Part shown: one piece after another, positions 21,211 to 30,079 of the stretch
Layout of the letters: each line of letters begins with the position of its first letter
Numbering within the stretch: position 1 is the stretch's first letter
Origin: Microvirga guangxiensis
Lineage (GTDB): Bacteria > Pseudomonadota > Alphaproteobacteria > Rhizobiales > Beijerinckiaceae
Reading direction: 5' to 3'
Length of the DNA stretch: 64,000 bases
Assembly (NCBI RefSeq): GCF_900102135.1
Contig: NZ_FMVJ01000004.1
Coordinates: forward strand, 62,001-126,000
Position numbers and translations under genes: made by a program
The notes under the pieces: generated by a model
Told to the model about the DNA's origin: nothing
The model's database searches: none
Seen by the model: only the letters and a program-made list of their open reading frames with translations

Positions 21211-21235
21211 CAGAAAAGTGGACCCCGGTTTTCTG
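21211..21235. repeat. Small inverted repeat
   Basis: CAGAAAA and TTTTCTG are perfect 7-bp arms around GTGGACCCCGG, in the 88-bp gap between tsaB and the membrane-protein gene. Short palindromes of this GAAAAGTGG...TTTTC type are common between rhizobial genes. Confidence 0.5.
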
Positions 21236-21258
21236 CAGGATGTCATGGTAGCACGGCG

Positions 21259-21645
21259 TCAGCCTTTCAGGGCAATGCCGCCAAAGCCCAGAAGGTCGGC
21301 AAAGAGCGCGGAAGCAACGCCGCAGGAAACGAGGATCAGGCCGATGATGAAGATCCTGACCGCGCGGTTGTAGCGGACCAACTGGAGGGATTGGATCGAC
21401 AGGAGGTCGGCCAGGGCCTTGATCTGAAGTCCGATGCCGAGGGTGATGGCGAAGACGGCAACGAGGTCGGAAGGGGCCCAATCGCCGGGAAGCCCCGCCC
21501 ACCGGCTTAAAAAGCCCAGTGAGAAGCCGACCACGACGCCGATCGCGGTCAGCGAGCCGTTCCGAAAGGTCGAATCGATGGTCGCGCGCTCTGCGTCGGG
21601 TTCAGGCGTCCTGTCGATAGGGGCGGCGTGCGGTTTGTCGCTCAC
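21259..21645 (-). CDS. Small inner-membrane protein of unknown function
   Basis: From the GTG at 21645 a 128-residue protein is read: a polar head of about 27 residues, then three hydrophobic segments (SLTAIGVVVGFSLGFLSRWAG; DLVAVFAITLGIGLQIKALA; IFIIGLILVSCGVASALFADLLGF). I do not recognise a family. No clear ribosome site precedes the GTG and the frame is open further upstream, so the start is uncertain. Confidence 0.6.
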   Translation of the reverse strand: MSDKPHAAPIDRTPEPDAERATIDSTFRNGSLTAIGVVVGFSLGFLSRWAGLPGDWAPSDLVAVFAITLGIGLQIKALADLLSIQSLQLVRYNRAVRIFIIGLILVSCGVASALFADLLGFGGIALKG

Positions 21646-21716
21646 GGCGTGCCGTTGCTGATGGTTCGGAGCCGATCTTAGCCCAGGTCGGCCGGAAAAG
21701 CAGGAGCTGGCTCCTC

Positions 21717-22307
21717 TCACTCGATCCGGCAGAATTCCTCGAAGGCGAAGCGCGGCTGGCGGGGATGGAGCTTCTCGGGCAGGCCGTAGCCGAGATTGAT
21801 GAGGAAGTTGGACTTCGTCTTGCCGTCCGGGAAGAAGGTCCCGTCCACGCCCTCCCGGTCGAAGCCGCCCATGGGGCCGCAATCGAGACCGAGCGAACGC
21901 GCCGCCATGATGAGATAGGCGCCCTGGAGGCAGGAGCCCTGGAACGCCGTGCGCTCGATCACGTCGGGCTGGCCCGCGAACCAGCTGCGGGCATCCTTGC
22001 TGTGCGGGGCAAGGAAGCCGAGCTTTTCATAAAATTCCGTGTCGTAGGCCACGATCACGGTGGCAGGCGCGCTCATGGTCTGGCGCACATTGCCCTCGTC
22101 GAGATGGGGTTTGAGCTTTTCCTTGGCGGCGTCGGATACCACGAAGACGAAGCGGACCGGCGTCGTGTTGGCGCTGGTCGGGCCGAGCTTGGCGAGATCG
22201 GCGATCCGGCGCAGGGTTTCCTCGGGAATCTTCCGGTCCTCCCACCAGCGATGGGTGCGGGCATTGCGGAAGAGCTGGTCGAGGGCGGCGTCAGAGAGAG
22301 GCGGCAA
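21717..22307 (-). CDS. Nitroreductase-family protein, RutE/HadB-like
   Basis: Closely resembles malonic semialdehyde reductase RutE: TRTHRWW-like start region, WGPTSANxxPxR-type loop ([15 protein letters not shown]), [21 protein letters not shown] and [18 protein letters not shown] place the start at the TTG at 22307, which has GGAG 7 nt upstream and gives 196 residues, the length of E. coli RutE. An in-frame GTG at 22340 lies in the loop of the preceding terminator and is unlikely. No other rut genes are nearby, so a general aldehyde or nitro reductase role is also possible. Confidence 0.87.
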   Translation of the reverse strand: MPPLSDAALDQLFRNARTHRWWEDRKIPEETLRRIADLAKLGPTSANTTPVRFVFVVSDAAKEKLKPHLDEGNVRQTMSAPATVIVAYDTEFYEKLGFLAPHSKDARSWFAGQPDVIERTAFQGSCLQGAYLIMAARSLGLDCGPMGGFDREGVDGTFFPDGKTKSNFLINLGYGLPEKLHPRQPRFAFEEFCRIE

Positions 22308-22320
22308 GGCAAGGCTCCAA

Positions 22321-22350
22321 AGAAAAAGCGCGGCTTTCACGCCGCGCTTT
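22321..22350 (-). terminator. Intrinsic terminator after the NifU-like gene
   Basis: On the minus strand AAAGCGCGGC, loop GTGAAA, GCCGCGCTTT forms a perfect 10-bp stem followed by TTCTTT (with the stem end giving a U-rich run). It begins 25 nt after the NifU-like stop and lies just before the RutE-like gene. Confidence 0.85.
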
Positions 22351-22375
22351 GAATAATAGGGTTCTTACAGATCGC

Positions 22376-22936
22376 TTAAACGGCCTGGACTTCACGCACA
22401 TCCGGCAGGAAGTGGCGCAGGAGGTTCTGGATGCCGTGGCGGAGCGTCGCGGTCGAGGAGGGGCAGCCCGAGCAGGCGCCCTTCATGACGAGATACACCA
22501 CGCCGTCCTTGAAGCCGCGGAAGGTGATGTCGCCGCCGTCGCCCGCAACGGCCGGGCGGATGCGGGTCTCGAGCAGCTCCTTGATGGTCGCGACCGTGGG
22601 CTCGTCCTCGGGATCGAAGAATTCCTCGCCGTCATCCTCGTTCGCGCCGTAGCCGTTGGCGAACAGCGGCGCGCCGGTCATGAAGTGCTCCATGATCCCG
22701 CCGAGGATGGCGGGCTTCAGGTGCTGCCATTCGCCATCGGCCTTGGTGACGGTGATGAAGTCATAGCCGAAGAAAACGCCGGTCACGCCGGGCACGGCGA
22801 AGAGGCGCTGGGCCAGCGGCGAGAACTCGCCCTGTTCGGGGGTCTTCGCCTCGAAGGTGCCTTCGGGCATCACGACGCGGCCGGGCAGGAACTTCAGGGT
22901 GGCGGGATTCGGGGTGGCTTCGGTCTGAATGAACAT
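22376..22936 (-). CDS. NifU-family iron-sulfur scaffold/carrier protein
   Basis: 186 residues: an N-terminal Nfu_N domain (FIQTEATPNPATLKFLPG, residues 2-19 onward) and a C-terminal NifU domain with the cluster-binding CxxC in GACSGCPSS near residue 150. It probably assembles or delivers Fe-S clusters. The ATG at 22936 has AGAGGA 8 nt upstream and matches the family start; a more distal start at 22963 is unlikely. Single-gene unit ending in a strong terminator. Confidence 0.92.
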   Translation of the reverse strand: MFIQTEATPNPATLKFLPGRVVMPEGTFEAKTPEQGEFSPLAQRLFAVPGVTGVFFGYDFITVTKADGEWQHLKPAILGGIMEHFMTGAPLFANGYGANEDDGEEFFDPEDEPTVATIKELLETRIRPAVAGDGGDITFRGFKDGVVYLVMKGACSGCPSSTATLRHGIQNLLRHFLPDVREVQAV

Positions 22937-23097
22937 CGTTTGGGTCCTCTGACGCCGGTTCAAGGCCGGCCGAGCGGTGGGCTTAGAATCGTTCTAACAG
23001 GTTTCAGCTCTAATGTGGAATGAAGAAGCGAGGATTCCAAGAGGAGAGGGACAAGGCAGAAGGTAGGATCACATGACGAAAATAGCATGGGAACCCT

Positions 23098-23200
23098 CCT
23101 CCCCCTTGTGGGGAGGAGTTGGAGGTGGGGGTGGGGGCGATAGCCTATCAAGGTCAGGAGCTAGCACCCCCACCCTTAGTCCCTCCCCACAAGGGGGAGG
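23098..23200. repeat. 103-bp inverted repeat with nested arms
   Basis: CCTCCCCCTTGTGGGGAGG (23098-23116) and its exact reverse complement (23182-23200) flank inner arms GGTGGGGGTG/CACCCCCACC. Related C-rich/G-rich palindromes occur at 26765-26795 and 33991-34013. It occupies most of the 327-bp gap between the NifU-like and UspA genes. No gene is visible in that gap. Confidence 0.8.
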
Positions 23201-23263
23201 AAAATGGCGCTGTTTTCTGCTGACGATCCCGGATCGCTGAGTCAGTCCGGAATAACCGACCCT

Positions 23264-23761
23264 TCAACCCGCCAGAGCGTCGATCTCCTCGTCCGTCAGG
23301 GTGCCGGGCACGATGACGATCGGGACCGGGAAGGTGGAGGCGGCCTTGCCGGCGAGGGTCGAGACCAGGGGGCCGGGGCCTTCCTTGCCGCTGCCGGCGG
23401 CGAGCACGAGGAAGGAGACATCCTCGTCCTCGCGGATCAGCTTGATGATCTCATCGGCGCGGTCGCCGACGCGGATCACCTGCTCGGGCTCCACGCCTGC
23501 GGCATTGCGCGCCTCGCGGGCGGCGGCCTCCAGGAGCTTTTTCGCCTCTTCGCTGGCTTCCTCGATCATGGCTTCGCCGACGCCGATCCACTCGAAATTG
23601 TCCGGCGGGTCCACGACGGCGAGCATGAGCATGCTCGCCCCCGTGCGCACGACGCGGCGCGAGGCGAAATGGATCGCCCGGGCGCATTCCGGGGTCTTGT
23701 CGATCACCACCATGAATTTGGGCCGGTGGCCCGTCTCGTAGGATCGGCGCTGGCTGCTCAC
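23264..23761 (-). CDS. Universal stress protein (UspA family)
   Basis: 165 residues with one Usp domain: KFMVVIDKTPECARAIHFASRRV at the start and the PVPIVIVPG strand at the C-terminus. The usual ATP-binding G-2X-G-9X-G(S/T) pattern is only loosely present (AAGSGKEGPGPLVSTLAGKAAS). GTG start at 23761 with AGGAGA upstream. It follows trpS on the same strand with a 70-nt gap containing an inverted repeat. Confidence 0.87.
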   Translation of the reverse strand: MSSQRRSYETGHRPKFMVVIDKTPECARAIHFASRRVVRTGASMLMLAVVDPPDNFEWIGVGEAMIEEASEEAKKLLEAAAREARNAAGVEPEQVIRVGDRADEIIKLIREDEDVSFLVLAAGSGKEGPGPLVSTLAGKAASTFPVPIVIVPGTLTDEEIDALAG

Positions 23762-23790
23762 GGCACGTTCTCCTGCAACAGCTCGATGCT

Positions 23791-23817
23791 GCCTTGCCCT
23801 GTTATCTAGGGCAAGGC
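23791..23817. repeat. Inverted repeat between trpS and uspA
   Basis: GCCTTGCCCT and AGGGCAAGGC are perfect 10-bp arms around GTTATCT, 15 nt past the trpS stop. No U-run follows on either strand, so it is a possible processing or Rho-associated hairpin and not a canonical terminator. Confidence 0.6.
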
Positions 23818-23831
23818 CAGCCGCAGTCAGG

Positions 23832-24872
23832 TCAGCGCGACCGAACGAATCCGACGATGTCCTTGACCGCATCCATGGTCTGCGCGGCAATCACGCGGGC
23901 GCGGTCGGAACCATCGGCGAGCACCGCGTCGATATGGCCGGGGTCGGCCATGAGGCGGCGCATCTCGTCGGCGATGGGCGCGAGCTTCGTCACCGCCACA
24001 TCGACCAGGGCGGCCTTGAAGCCGGAGAACTGCGAGCCGCCATGGTCGCGCAGCACCTCTTCCGGCGTGGTATTGGTGAGAGCGGCGTAGATGGCGACCA
24101 GGTTATCGGCCTCCGGACGGGTCTTGAGTCCCTCGACCTCGGACGGCAGCGGCTCGGGGTCCGTCTTCGCCTTGCGCACCTTCTGGGCGATGGTGTCGGC
24201 ATCGTCGGTCAGGTTGATGCGCGAGTAATCGGACGGGTCCGACTTCGACATCTTCTTCGCGCCGTCGCGGAGCGACATGACGCGGGTCGCCGGGCCATGG
24301 ATGAGCGGCTCGGTGATCGGGAAGAAGGCGTCGCCGAAGCCGTTCTCGGCAATCGACTCGGCAAAGTCGTTGTTGAACTTCTGCGCGATGTCGCGGGTCA
24401 GCTCCAGATGCTGCTTCTGGTCCTCGCCCACCGGCACATGGGTGGCGCGGTACACCAGAATGTCGGCGGCCATCAGCATCGGGTAGGCGAAGAGGCCCAC
24501 CGACGCGTTCTCGCGGTCCTTGCCGGCCTTTTCCTTGAACTGGGTCATGCGGTTCGCCCAGCCCATGCGGGCGATGCAGTTGAACACCCAGGCGAGCTCC
24601 GCGTGCTGCGCAACCTGACTCTGGTTGAACACGATATGCTTCTTCGGATCGATGCCGGCGGCGAGGAATGCTGCGGTGACCTCGCGGATCTGGCGCTTCA
24701 GCTCCTTGGGATCCTGCCACACGGTGATCGCGTGCATGTCCACGACGCAGTAGATGCAGTCGTGCGTCTCCTGCATCGTCACGAAGCGCTTGATGGCGCC
24801 GAGGTAATTTCCGAGATGGAGGTTGCCGGTGGGTTGGACGCCCGAGAAAACCAGCTCCTTGAACTGCGCCAT
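23832..24872 (-). CDS. trpS: Tryptophanyl-tRNA synthetase
   Basis: Class I aminoacyl-tRNA synthetase of 346 residues: HIGH-equivalent [10 protein letters not shown] at 17-26 and KMSKS in [11 protein letters not shown] near residue 208. Full length, with AGGAG about 10 nt before the ATG. It follows murJ on the same strand. Confidence 0.97.
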   Translation of the reverse strand: MAQFKELVFSGVQPTGNLHLGNYLGAIKRFVTMQETHDCIYCVVDMHAITVWQDPKELKRQIREVTAAFLAAGIDPKKHIVFNQSQVAQHAELAWVFNCIARMGWANRMTQFKEKAGKDRENASVGLFAYPMLMAADILVYRATHVPVGEDQKQHLELTRDIAQKFNNDFAESIAENGFGDAFFPITEPLIHGPATRVMSLRDGAKKMSKSDPSDYSRINLTDDADTIAQKVRKAKTDPEPLPSEVEGLKTRPEADNLVAIYAALTNTTPEEVLRDHGGSQFSGFKAALVDVAVTKLAPIADEMRRLMADPGHIDAVLADGSDRARVIAAQTMDAVKDIVGFVRSR

Positions 24873-24972
24873 CTTTATGCACTCCTTAGCGGAAGCGGGT
24901 TGGACGCCGCTCCGCGTTGCGATCAGGTCTAGAGGCGCGCGTTATGACAGGGCCGCGCCACGATGCAAGCGT

Positions 24973-26487
24973 TTAACGAAGCAGGGCCCAATCGTCACGG
25001 GTCACCGCGCCCGTCAGCCATGCCGCGAGGGCATAAACCCCCAGTCCTCCGAAGCAGAAGGCGGCAAGCGACAGGCTGTCGTCGGGCGCGAGAAGGCTCT
25101 GCGCGCCCCAAAGAGCCGCACACATGAGGGCGGCAGAGACGGCGATGCGGATCAGCCGTCCGAGGAAGAGACGATCCGGGTGCCACAGGCCAATTCGGCG
25201 CAACAGCCATGCCATGGCGAGGGCATGGGCGGCGCAGCCCAGGCTGACGCCCAGCGCGATTCCCGCTACGCCCCAGAGCGGCGCGAGGAGCGCGCTGCCC
25301 AGGAGGGTGACGAGGATGCCGAGGACGGTTCCGGCCAGGGTCATGCGCAGCGCGCCGCGGGCGAAGAGGGTCTGGCTCAGCACCTTGCCGGCTGTGGCGA
25401 AGGGGAGGCCGAAGCTGAGGGCTGCGAGCACCAGCGCGGTGCCCTGCGTATCGGAGGGCAGAAACGCGCCGCGCTCGAAGAGCACGCGCGTGATCGGAAA
25501 ACTCAGCATCAGCAGGGCGGCGCTGGCGGGAAGCGCCAGCAGCAGCGCCATTTCCAGCGCCCGATGCTGAGAACGGATGATGGTCTTCGTCTCGCCCGCG
25601 TGATGATGCCGGGCGAGCTCCGGCAGCAATACGCTGGAGCCCAAGGCCGCCATGAGGCCGAGCGGAAGCTGCATCACGCGATCGGCATAGTAGAGCCACG
25701 AAATGCCGGAGGGCCAGAACGACGCGACGATCGTTCCCGCGAGCACGAACAGCTGCACCGCACCGCTGGCGACAAGCGCGGGAAAACCTGCCAGCAGCAG
25801 ACTCTTCAGCGCGGGAGACCAACGGGGTTTACGAAAGCGCACCAAGTGCTCGCGGCCCCCGCGGAGCGCGATCAGCACCACGAGAAGCTGAATGAAACCG
25901 GCCACGCTCGATGCGCCCGAGAGCCATGCGGCCTTGGCGTCCAGCGGCACGGTGACGACGGTTTCCAGAACCACGAGCGTCAGGATCAGGCCCGCGTTCA
26001 CCGCCAGCGGCGCAAGCGCCGTCGCTCCATAGCGCCCGCGCATGTTGAGGATGGCGGCGGCGATGGAGGAGAGCGTGACGCTCACCACGATGGGAAAGGA
26101 CAGACGCGTATAGAAGGCCGTCAGCGCCAGCGTATTGCCATCGTCGCGGAGCCCCGGCGCAAGAAGGAGCGCGACAAGACCCGCGCCGATCTCGACGAGA
26201 GCGGTGAGCGCAAGGAGAGCGAGCGCGAAGACGCTGAGCACATCCCCCGCCATCGTGGCGGCATCCTTCTCGTCCAGGCGGCTCAATTGCGGCACGAGGG
26301 CCGGATTGAGCCCGCCCTCGCCGACGATGCGGCGCACGAGGTTCGGCAGGCGGAAGGCGGTCAGGAACGCATCCGCCACAGGCCCGGCGCCCAAGGCCTG
26401 CGCGAACAGCATGTCCCGGACGAAGCCGAGAATGCGCGAGGCGATGGAACTGAGGCCGACCAGAAGGGACGAGCGGATGAGCGACAT
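24973..26487 (-). CDS. murJ: Lipid II flippase MurJ
   Basis: 504 residues with about 14 membrane helices and the MVF/MurJ opening (SSLLVGLSSIASRILGFVRDMLFAQALG), including the conserved Arg24-like position in RDML and the RRIVGEGGLNPALVPQ loop. It moves lipid-linked peptidoglycan precursors across the inner membrane. trpS lies 100 nt downstream. Confidence 0.95.
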   Translation of the reverse strand: MSLIRSSLLVGLSSIASRILGFVRDMLFAQALGAGPVADAFLTAFRLPNLVRRIVGEGGLNPALVPQLSRLDEKDAATMAGDVLSVFALALLALTALVEIGAGLVALLLAPGLRDDGNTLALTAFYTRLSFPIVVSVTLSSIAAAILNMRGRYGATALAPLAVNAGLILTLVVLETVVTVPLDAKAAWLSGASSVAGFIQLLVVLIALRGGREHLVRFRKPRWSPALKSLLLAGFPALVASGAVQLFVLAGTIVASFWPSGISWLYYADRVMQLPLGLMAALGSSVLLPELARHHHAGETKTIIRSQHRALEMALLLALPASAALLMLSFPITRVLFERGAFLPSDTQGTALVLAALSFGLPFATAGKVLSQTLFARGALRMTLAGTVLGILVTLLGSALLAPLWGVAGIALGVSLGCAAHALAMAWLLRRIGLWHPDRLFLGRLIRIAVSAALMCAALWGAQSLLAPDDSLSLAAFCFGGLGVYALAAWLTGAVTRDDWALLR

Positions 26488-26609
26488 GGCTGTTGTCGCG
26501 CTTAAACCCTTCCGGGCGGATTGTCTAAGGGATGGAGGGCGTTTCTTTCGCTGCCTCTTCCAGGGAGAGGCAGGAGTGGTGTGACTGGGTGATTATCTGA
26601 ACCAGTTCT

Positions 26610-26706
26610 GTCATCCCCGGCGAGCATCAGCGAGGGACGGGGATCCACGATCACGCGCAGCGATATGGATTCCCTTCCCCTCCGCTGCGCTCCGTCCGGG
26701 AATGAC
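26610..26706. repeat. REP-like palindrome (GTCATCCCCGG...CCGGGAATGAC)
   Basis: Second member of the family seen at 16652: inverted ends GTCATCCCCGG and CCGGGAATGAC around GGACGGGGATCCA and a CCGCTGCGCTCCG segment. It lies in the 316-bp murJ-dsbA gap, where I see no gene. Confidence 0.7.
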
Positions 26707-26708
26707 AC

Positions 26709-26795
26709 TGTAGGGCTGTCGGGCTTCCTGGATCAGCACAGCGCTTCGACTTTGCGACCCCCACCCCTACCCCTCCCCGCAAGGGGGAGGGAAGC
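26709..26795. repeat. Dispersed repeat, copy 1
   Basis: Begins TGTAGGGCTGTCGGGCT, continues through a CAGCGCTTCGACTTTGCG segment and ends in a CCCCTCCCCGCAAGGGGGAGGG hairpin. The same order of blocks occurs at 34154-34206. Confidence 0.65.
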
Positions 26796-26803
26796 GCTCT
26801 GCC

Positions 26804-27430
26804 TCAACCCCTCGCTCGGGCGATCGCCTCGCGCTTCTGGGCCAGCGTCATTCCGCCGACATAGGATTCGGTCGCCACGAGGAAGGAAGGCGTCGCGGTG
26901 AAGCCAAGCGAGTCGCCGAGCTTGAGGGTGTCCTTCATCCATTGCGTCGTGCGTTCGCTGTTGCCAGCCTCCTCCAGGCGCTTGGGGTCGCCGCCGAGGC
27001 GTTCTGCCTCCTTCATTACCCGCGCCCCGTCGACGGCTCCTTTGAGCTTGAAGAGAGCAAGGTGCAGCGGCAGGTAGGCGTCGGGCCCGTGGACCTGAAG
27101 GTAGGCGAGGGCGGCCTTCGTGGCCGTGACCGAGGGGATGCCGAGCACAGCGAAATTCACCAGCACATAGGTGAGATCGGGCTCCGCCTTCAGAAGCTGG
27201 GGCAGCTCCGCCGCGGACTTTTTGCACCAGGGGCAGTTGTAATCGAAATACTCGATCATGATCACGTCGCCGTGCTTGTGTCCGAGCGTCACGGCTGAAG
27301 GCAGGGCGAGGGTGTCCTCGACAAGCTCGATGGGAACGAGCTGCGGTTCCGGCGCGGATTGCGCGAAGGCGGGAATGCTGGCGCCGGAGGCGGCCAAACC
27401 GGCAAGAAGGGTGCGTCGGGACAGGATCAT
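26804..27430 (-). CDS. DsbA-family thiol:disulfide oxidoreductase, exported
   Basis: 208 residues with a signal peptide (SRRTLLAGLAASGASIPAFAQ; the twin arginine suggests Tat but is not decisive) and a thioredoxin fold with active site CPWC near residue 71 (EYFDYNCPWCKKS) and cis-Pro in TATPSFLV. It resembles the DsbA/ScsC-like group and would act on cysteines in the periplasm. Single gene flanked by REP sequences. Confidence 0.9.
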   Translation of the reverse strand: MILSRRTLLAGLAASGASIPAFAQSAPEPQLVPIELVEDTLALPSAVTLGHKHGDVIMIEYFDYNCPWCKKSAAELPQLLKAEPDLTYVLVNFAVLGIPSVTATKAALAYLQVHGPDAYLPLHLALFKLKGAVDGARVMKEAERLGGDPKRLEEAGNSERTTQWMKDTLKLGDSLGFTATPSFLVATESYVGGMTLAQKREAIARARG

Positions 27431-27615
27431 CGAAAGCTACTCTCGGAGGTGAGCTCCTCAGGTGCCGGTGGATCGTGTCCGGAGCAAGGCCAAGCTTTGG
27501 CTGCTGATGCACTTGTGAAGGCAGGGTTTCGGAAGTCTTAAAGGAGCGGTGCAAACGCAGAGGTTGCAGCTTAGCCTTAACCAAGTGAAGATGGCGCAGG
27601 TTCAGGAAACAACCG

Positions 27616-28518
27616 ATGATGGAATCGAGCTTCACCCAGGCCGACATGGCCGTGATCCGGCGTGCTTATGCCAAGCAGATCCTGACGCTGGCAGGCATAG
27701 TGGAAGATGCCAGATTGGAAGCAGCCTTCGCTGCTATCGCGCGCGAGCGGTTTCTCGGAGATCCACCCTGGACCATTTCGCGGGGCGCCGGGGGCTACGA
27801 GCCTCTTCCCTCTCAGGATCCAGTGGTGCTCTACCAGGATGTGCTCCTGGCGCTGGCCTCCCATCGCGGCGTGAACAACGGATCCCCCTCGCTCCACGCC
27901 GGATGGCTGCACGCCCTGTCGCTGCGCGAAGGCGAGAGCGTGGCGCATATGGGAGCAGGCACAGGCTATTATACCGCGATCATCGCGGAGCTCGTGGGTG
28001 AGTCCGGCCATGTGACAGCGGTCGAGTTCAACCCTGAATTGGCGAAGGCTGCCCGCGAAAACCTCGCCGACCGGCCCAATGTTACTGTGGTCGAGGGAGA
28101 CGGAGCTCAATGGCCGCGCGAGGATGTGGATGCGGTCTATGTGAATTTTTCGGTCGAGCGTCCGGCTGAAGCCTGGATCGACCACTTGAAGCACGATGGC
28201 CGCCTCATCTTTCCGCTGGGCTTGCCCCGGTCGAAGCCCAGTCCGTGGGGGGGCACCCACGCCATCCATGGTGCTGGCCTGCGCGTGACGCTCCGTGAGA
28301 AGGGGCTGGCTGTGCAATGGCTCAACCGGGCCTTCTTCGTCTGCGCGGAAGGCGAATTGTCGATTGCGGGTCAGGAGCGTCAGGCCCTGCAAGCGGCCTT
28401 CGAGGGCGGCGGCATCGAATTCGTCCGCAGCCTGATCTGGCGACAGGTCCCTCCACCCGGACGCTGCTGGTTCACTGGCTCGGGCTGGGCGTTGTGCTAC
28501 GACGAGATTACGCCTTGA
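27616..28518 (+). CDS. Protein-L-isoaspartate methyltransferase-like SAM methyltransferase
   Basis: 300 residues. The N-terminal half resembles PCMT (AYAKQILTLAGIVEDARLEAAFAAIARERFLG; SAM motif VAHMGAGTGYYTAIIAELVG near residue 115; VTAVEFNPELAKAARENL). The C-terminal 90 residues extend beyond usual PCMT length (about 210). The catalytic PCMT segment is not clearly conserved, so the substrate is unsure. AGGAAA precedes the ATG by about 8 nt. Its last 11 nt overlap the convergent GNAT gene. Confidence 0.78.
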   Translation: MMESSFTQADMAVIRRAYAKQILTLAGIVEDARLEAAFAAIARERFLGDPPWTISRGAGGYEPLPSQDPVVLYQDVLLALASHRGVNNGSPSLHAGWLHALSLREGESVAHMGAGTGYYTAIIAELVGESGHVTAVEFNPELAKAARENLADRPNVTVVEGDGAQWPREDVDAVYVNFSVERPAEAWIDHLKHDGRLIFPLGLPRSKPSPWGGTHAIHGAGLRVTLREKGLAVQWLNRAFFVCAEGELSIAGQERQALQAAFEGGGIEFVRSLIWRQVPPPGRCWFTGSGWALCYDEITP

Positions 28519-28948
28519 GCCGCAGGCGATGCGTCACGTAGGGATCGTTCTCGATCCGCGAAAAACCGAGACGCTCGTAAAACGGAAAAGCGAATTCCGG
28601 CGCACGCGCATTGAGATGCCCGAAGAACGGCACTGCACACTCGGCAATAGCCGTCACGAGCATGCGGCCGATGCCCTGACGCCGGCCTGGCGGCGCGACA
28701 TAGAGATGACGGACGCGGCCTGCTTTCGGATTGCCGGTGTAAGGATCGATGTTGCGTCCGCAGATGCCGACGAGGCTTCGGCCATCGAAGGCGCCGAGGA
28801 GGGTTTCGCCTGGCCTTGAGAACCGGTTCGCGCCGTTCCGCCAGTTCTCCTGCAGCCGCTGCAGCATGCCGTGATTTTCGGACAGGCTTGCGCGCAAGAG
28901 CGCATCGAAGCCTTCCGTGTCGGGAGTGATGGGCTGAAAAGCAAACAT
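28508..28948 (-). CDS. GNAT-family N-acetyltransferase
   Basis: 146 residues with the acetyl-CoA site VRHLYVAPPGRRQGIGRMLV (about 75-94) and the terminal PFYERLGFSR strand. The start at 28948 (MFAFQPITPD) is chosen by family pattern; one further upstream at 28984 is possible. Substrate unknown. fabI lies 54 nt downstream. Confidence 0.82.
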   Translation of the reverse strand: MFAFQPITPDTEGFDALLRASLSENHGMLQRLQENWRNGANRFSRPGETLLGAFDGRSLVGICGRNIDPYTGNPKAGRVRHLYVAPPGRRQGIGRMLVTAIAECAVPFFGHLNARAPEFAFPFYERLGFSRIENDPYVTHRLRLKA

Positions 28949-29002
28949 CCGCGAAAGAGTGCCCCTCGCGGATGTTCGATACAAGAGCTTTGGAAGAACC
29001 TT

Positions 29003-29833
29003 TTAGGCCTCTTCGCCCGTCACGCCGGCGGCGTCCTGGGCCTTCAGCACGTCGGGACGCGGCATCGAGATGATGTTGTAGCCGGAATCCACATAATGGA
29101 TCTCGCCGGTCACGCCGCGCGACAGGTCGGACAGCATGTAGAGGGCTGCGCCGCCCACATCCTCGATGGTCACGTTCTGGCGCAGGGGCGAATGAGCCTT
29201 CTGGTAGGTGAACATCAGGCGCGCATCGGCGATGCCGGCGCCCGCCAGCGTGCGCACCGGGCCCGCGGAGATGGCGTTGCAGCGGATGCCCTGGGGGCCG
29301 AGGTCGTTGGCGATGTAGCGCACGGAAGCTTCGAGAGCGGCCTTGGCCACGCCCATCACGTTGTAGTTCGGCATCACGCGGGTGGAGCCGCCATAGGTCA
29401 GCGTGAGAAGCGAGCCGCCGTTCTTCATGCGCTTGGCCGCGCGCTGCGCGATTTCCGTAAACGAGAAGCAGGAGATCACCATGGTGCGCGAGAAATTCTC
29501 GCGGGTGGTGACGTCCGTGTAGGAGCCCTTGAGCTGCGACTTGTCGGAGAAGCCGATGGCGTGGACCACGAAGTCGATGGATTCCCAGCGCCTGTCGAGG
29601 GCGTCGAAAGCGGCGTCGACGGAGGCGAGGTCTTCCACGTCGCAGGGGATCACGAGGTCGGAGCCGAGGGACTGCGCCAGCGGCGTCACGCGCTTGCCGA
29701 GGGCTTCGCCCTGGTAGGTGAAGGCAAGTTCCGCGCCTTGCTCCGCCAGTGCCTTCGCGATGCCCCAGGCAATGGAGTGGTCGTTCGCGACGCCCATGAT
29801 GAGGCCGCGTTTTCCTTGCATCAGACCGCTCAT
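29003..29833 (-). CDS. fabI: Enoyl-ACP reductase (NADH) FabI
   Basis: 276-residue SDR enzyme: N-terminal MQGKRGLIMGVANDHSIAWGIAKAL, catalytic Tyr/Lys region YGGSTRVMPNYNVMGVAKAALE (Y-x6-K pattern) and the GPVRTLAGAGI loop. It reduces the enoyl intermediate in type II fatty acid synthesis and is the triclosan target. The ATG at 29833 follows an AGGGGG site; the frame is open about 40 codons further upstream. Last gene of the fabA-fabB-fabI cluster, separated from fabB by 246 nt that may hold its own promoter. Confidence 0.95.
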   Translation of the reverse strand: MSGLMQGKRGLIMGVANDHSIAWGIAKALAEQGAELAFTYQGEALGKRVTPLAQSLGSDLVIPCDVEDLASVDAAFDALDRRWESIDFVVHAIGFSDKSQLKGSYTDVTTRENFSRTMVISCFSFTEIAQRAAKRMKNGGSLLTLTYGGSTRVMPNYNVMGVAKAALEASVRYIANDLGPQGIRCNAISAGPVRTLAGAGIADARLMFTYQKAHSPLRQNVTIEDVGGAALYMLSDLSRGVTGEIHYVDSGYNIISMPRPDVLKAQDAAGVTGEEA

Positions 29834-30079
29834 GTGGGTCCCCCTATGCATCGGCTCGATTGTCGGATGCCGATCGTTAGCAAACCGTGCATCCGGAGCC
29901 TTGGTCTTGATTTCAATGAGCGTGTCCATGCGAAATCCCCCTAAATAGTCGGGAAATCGCATGGCGCTGTCTCAGGTTTATGACGTGATCAGAGCTGTTT
30001 CCACTGACGTGAAATCAGCTCTCATCTTTGGTTGCCGCATTTTTTGCGGCGAACCGGATCCACTTCGCCGAAAATGCTC

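Noticed and set aside
23098-23200. CRISPR array
   Set aside because: Palindromic arms occur once each; there are no regularly spaced direct repeats and no cas genes.
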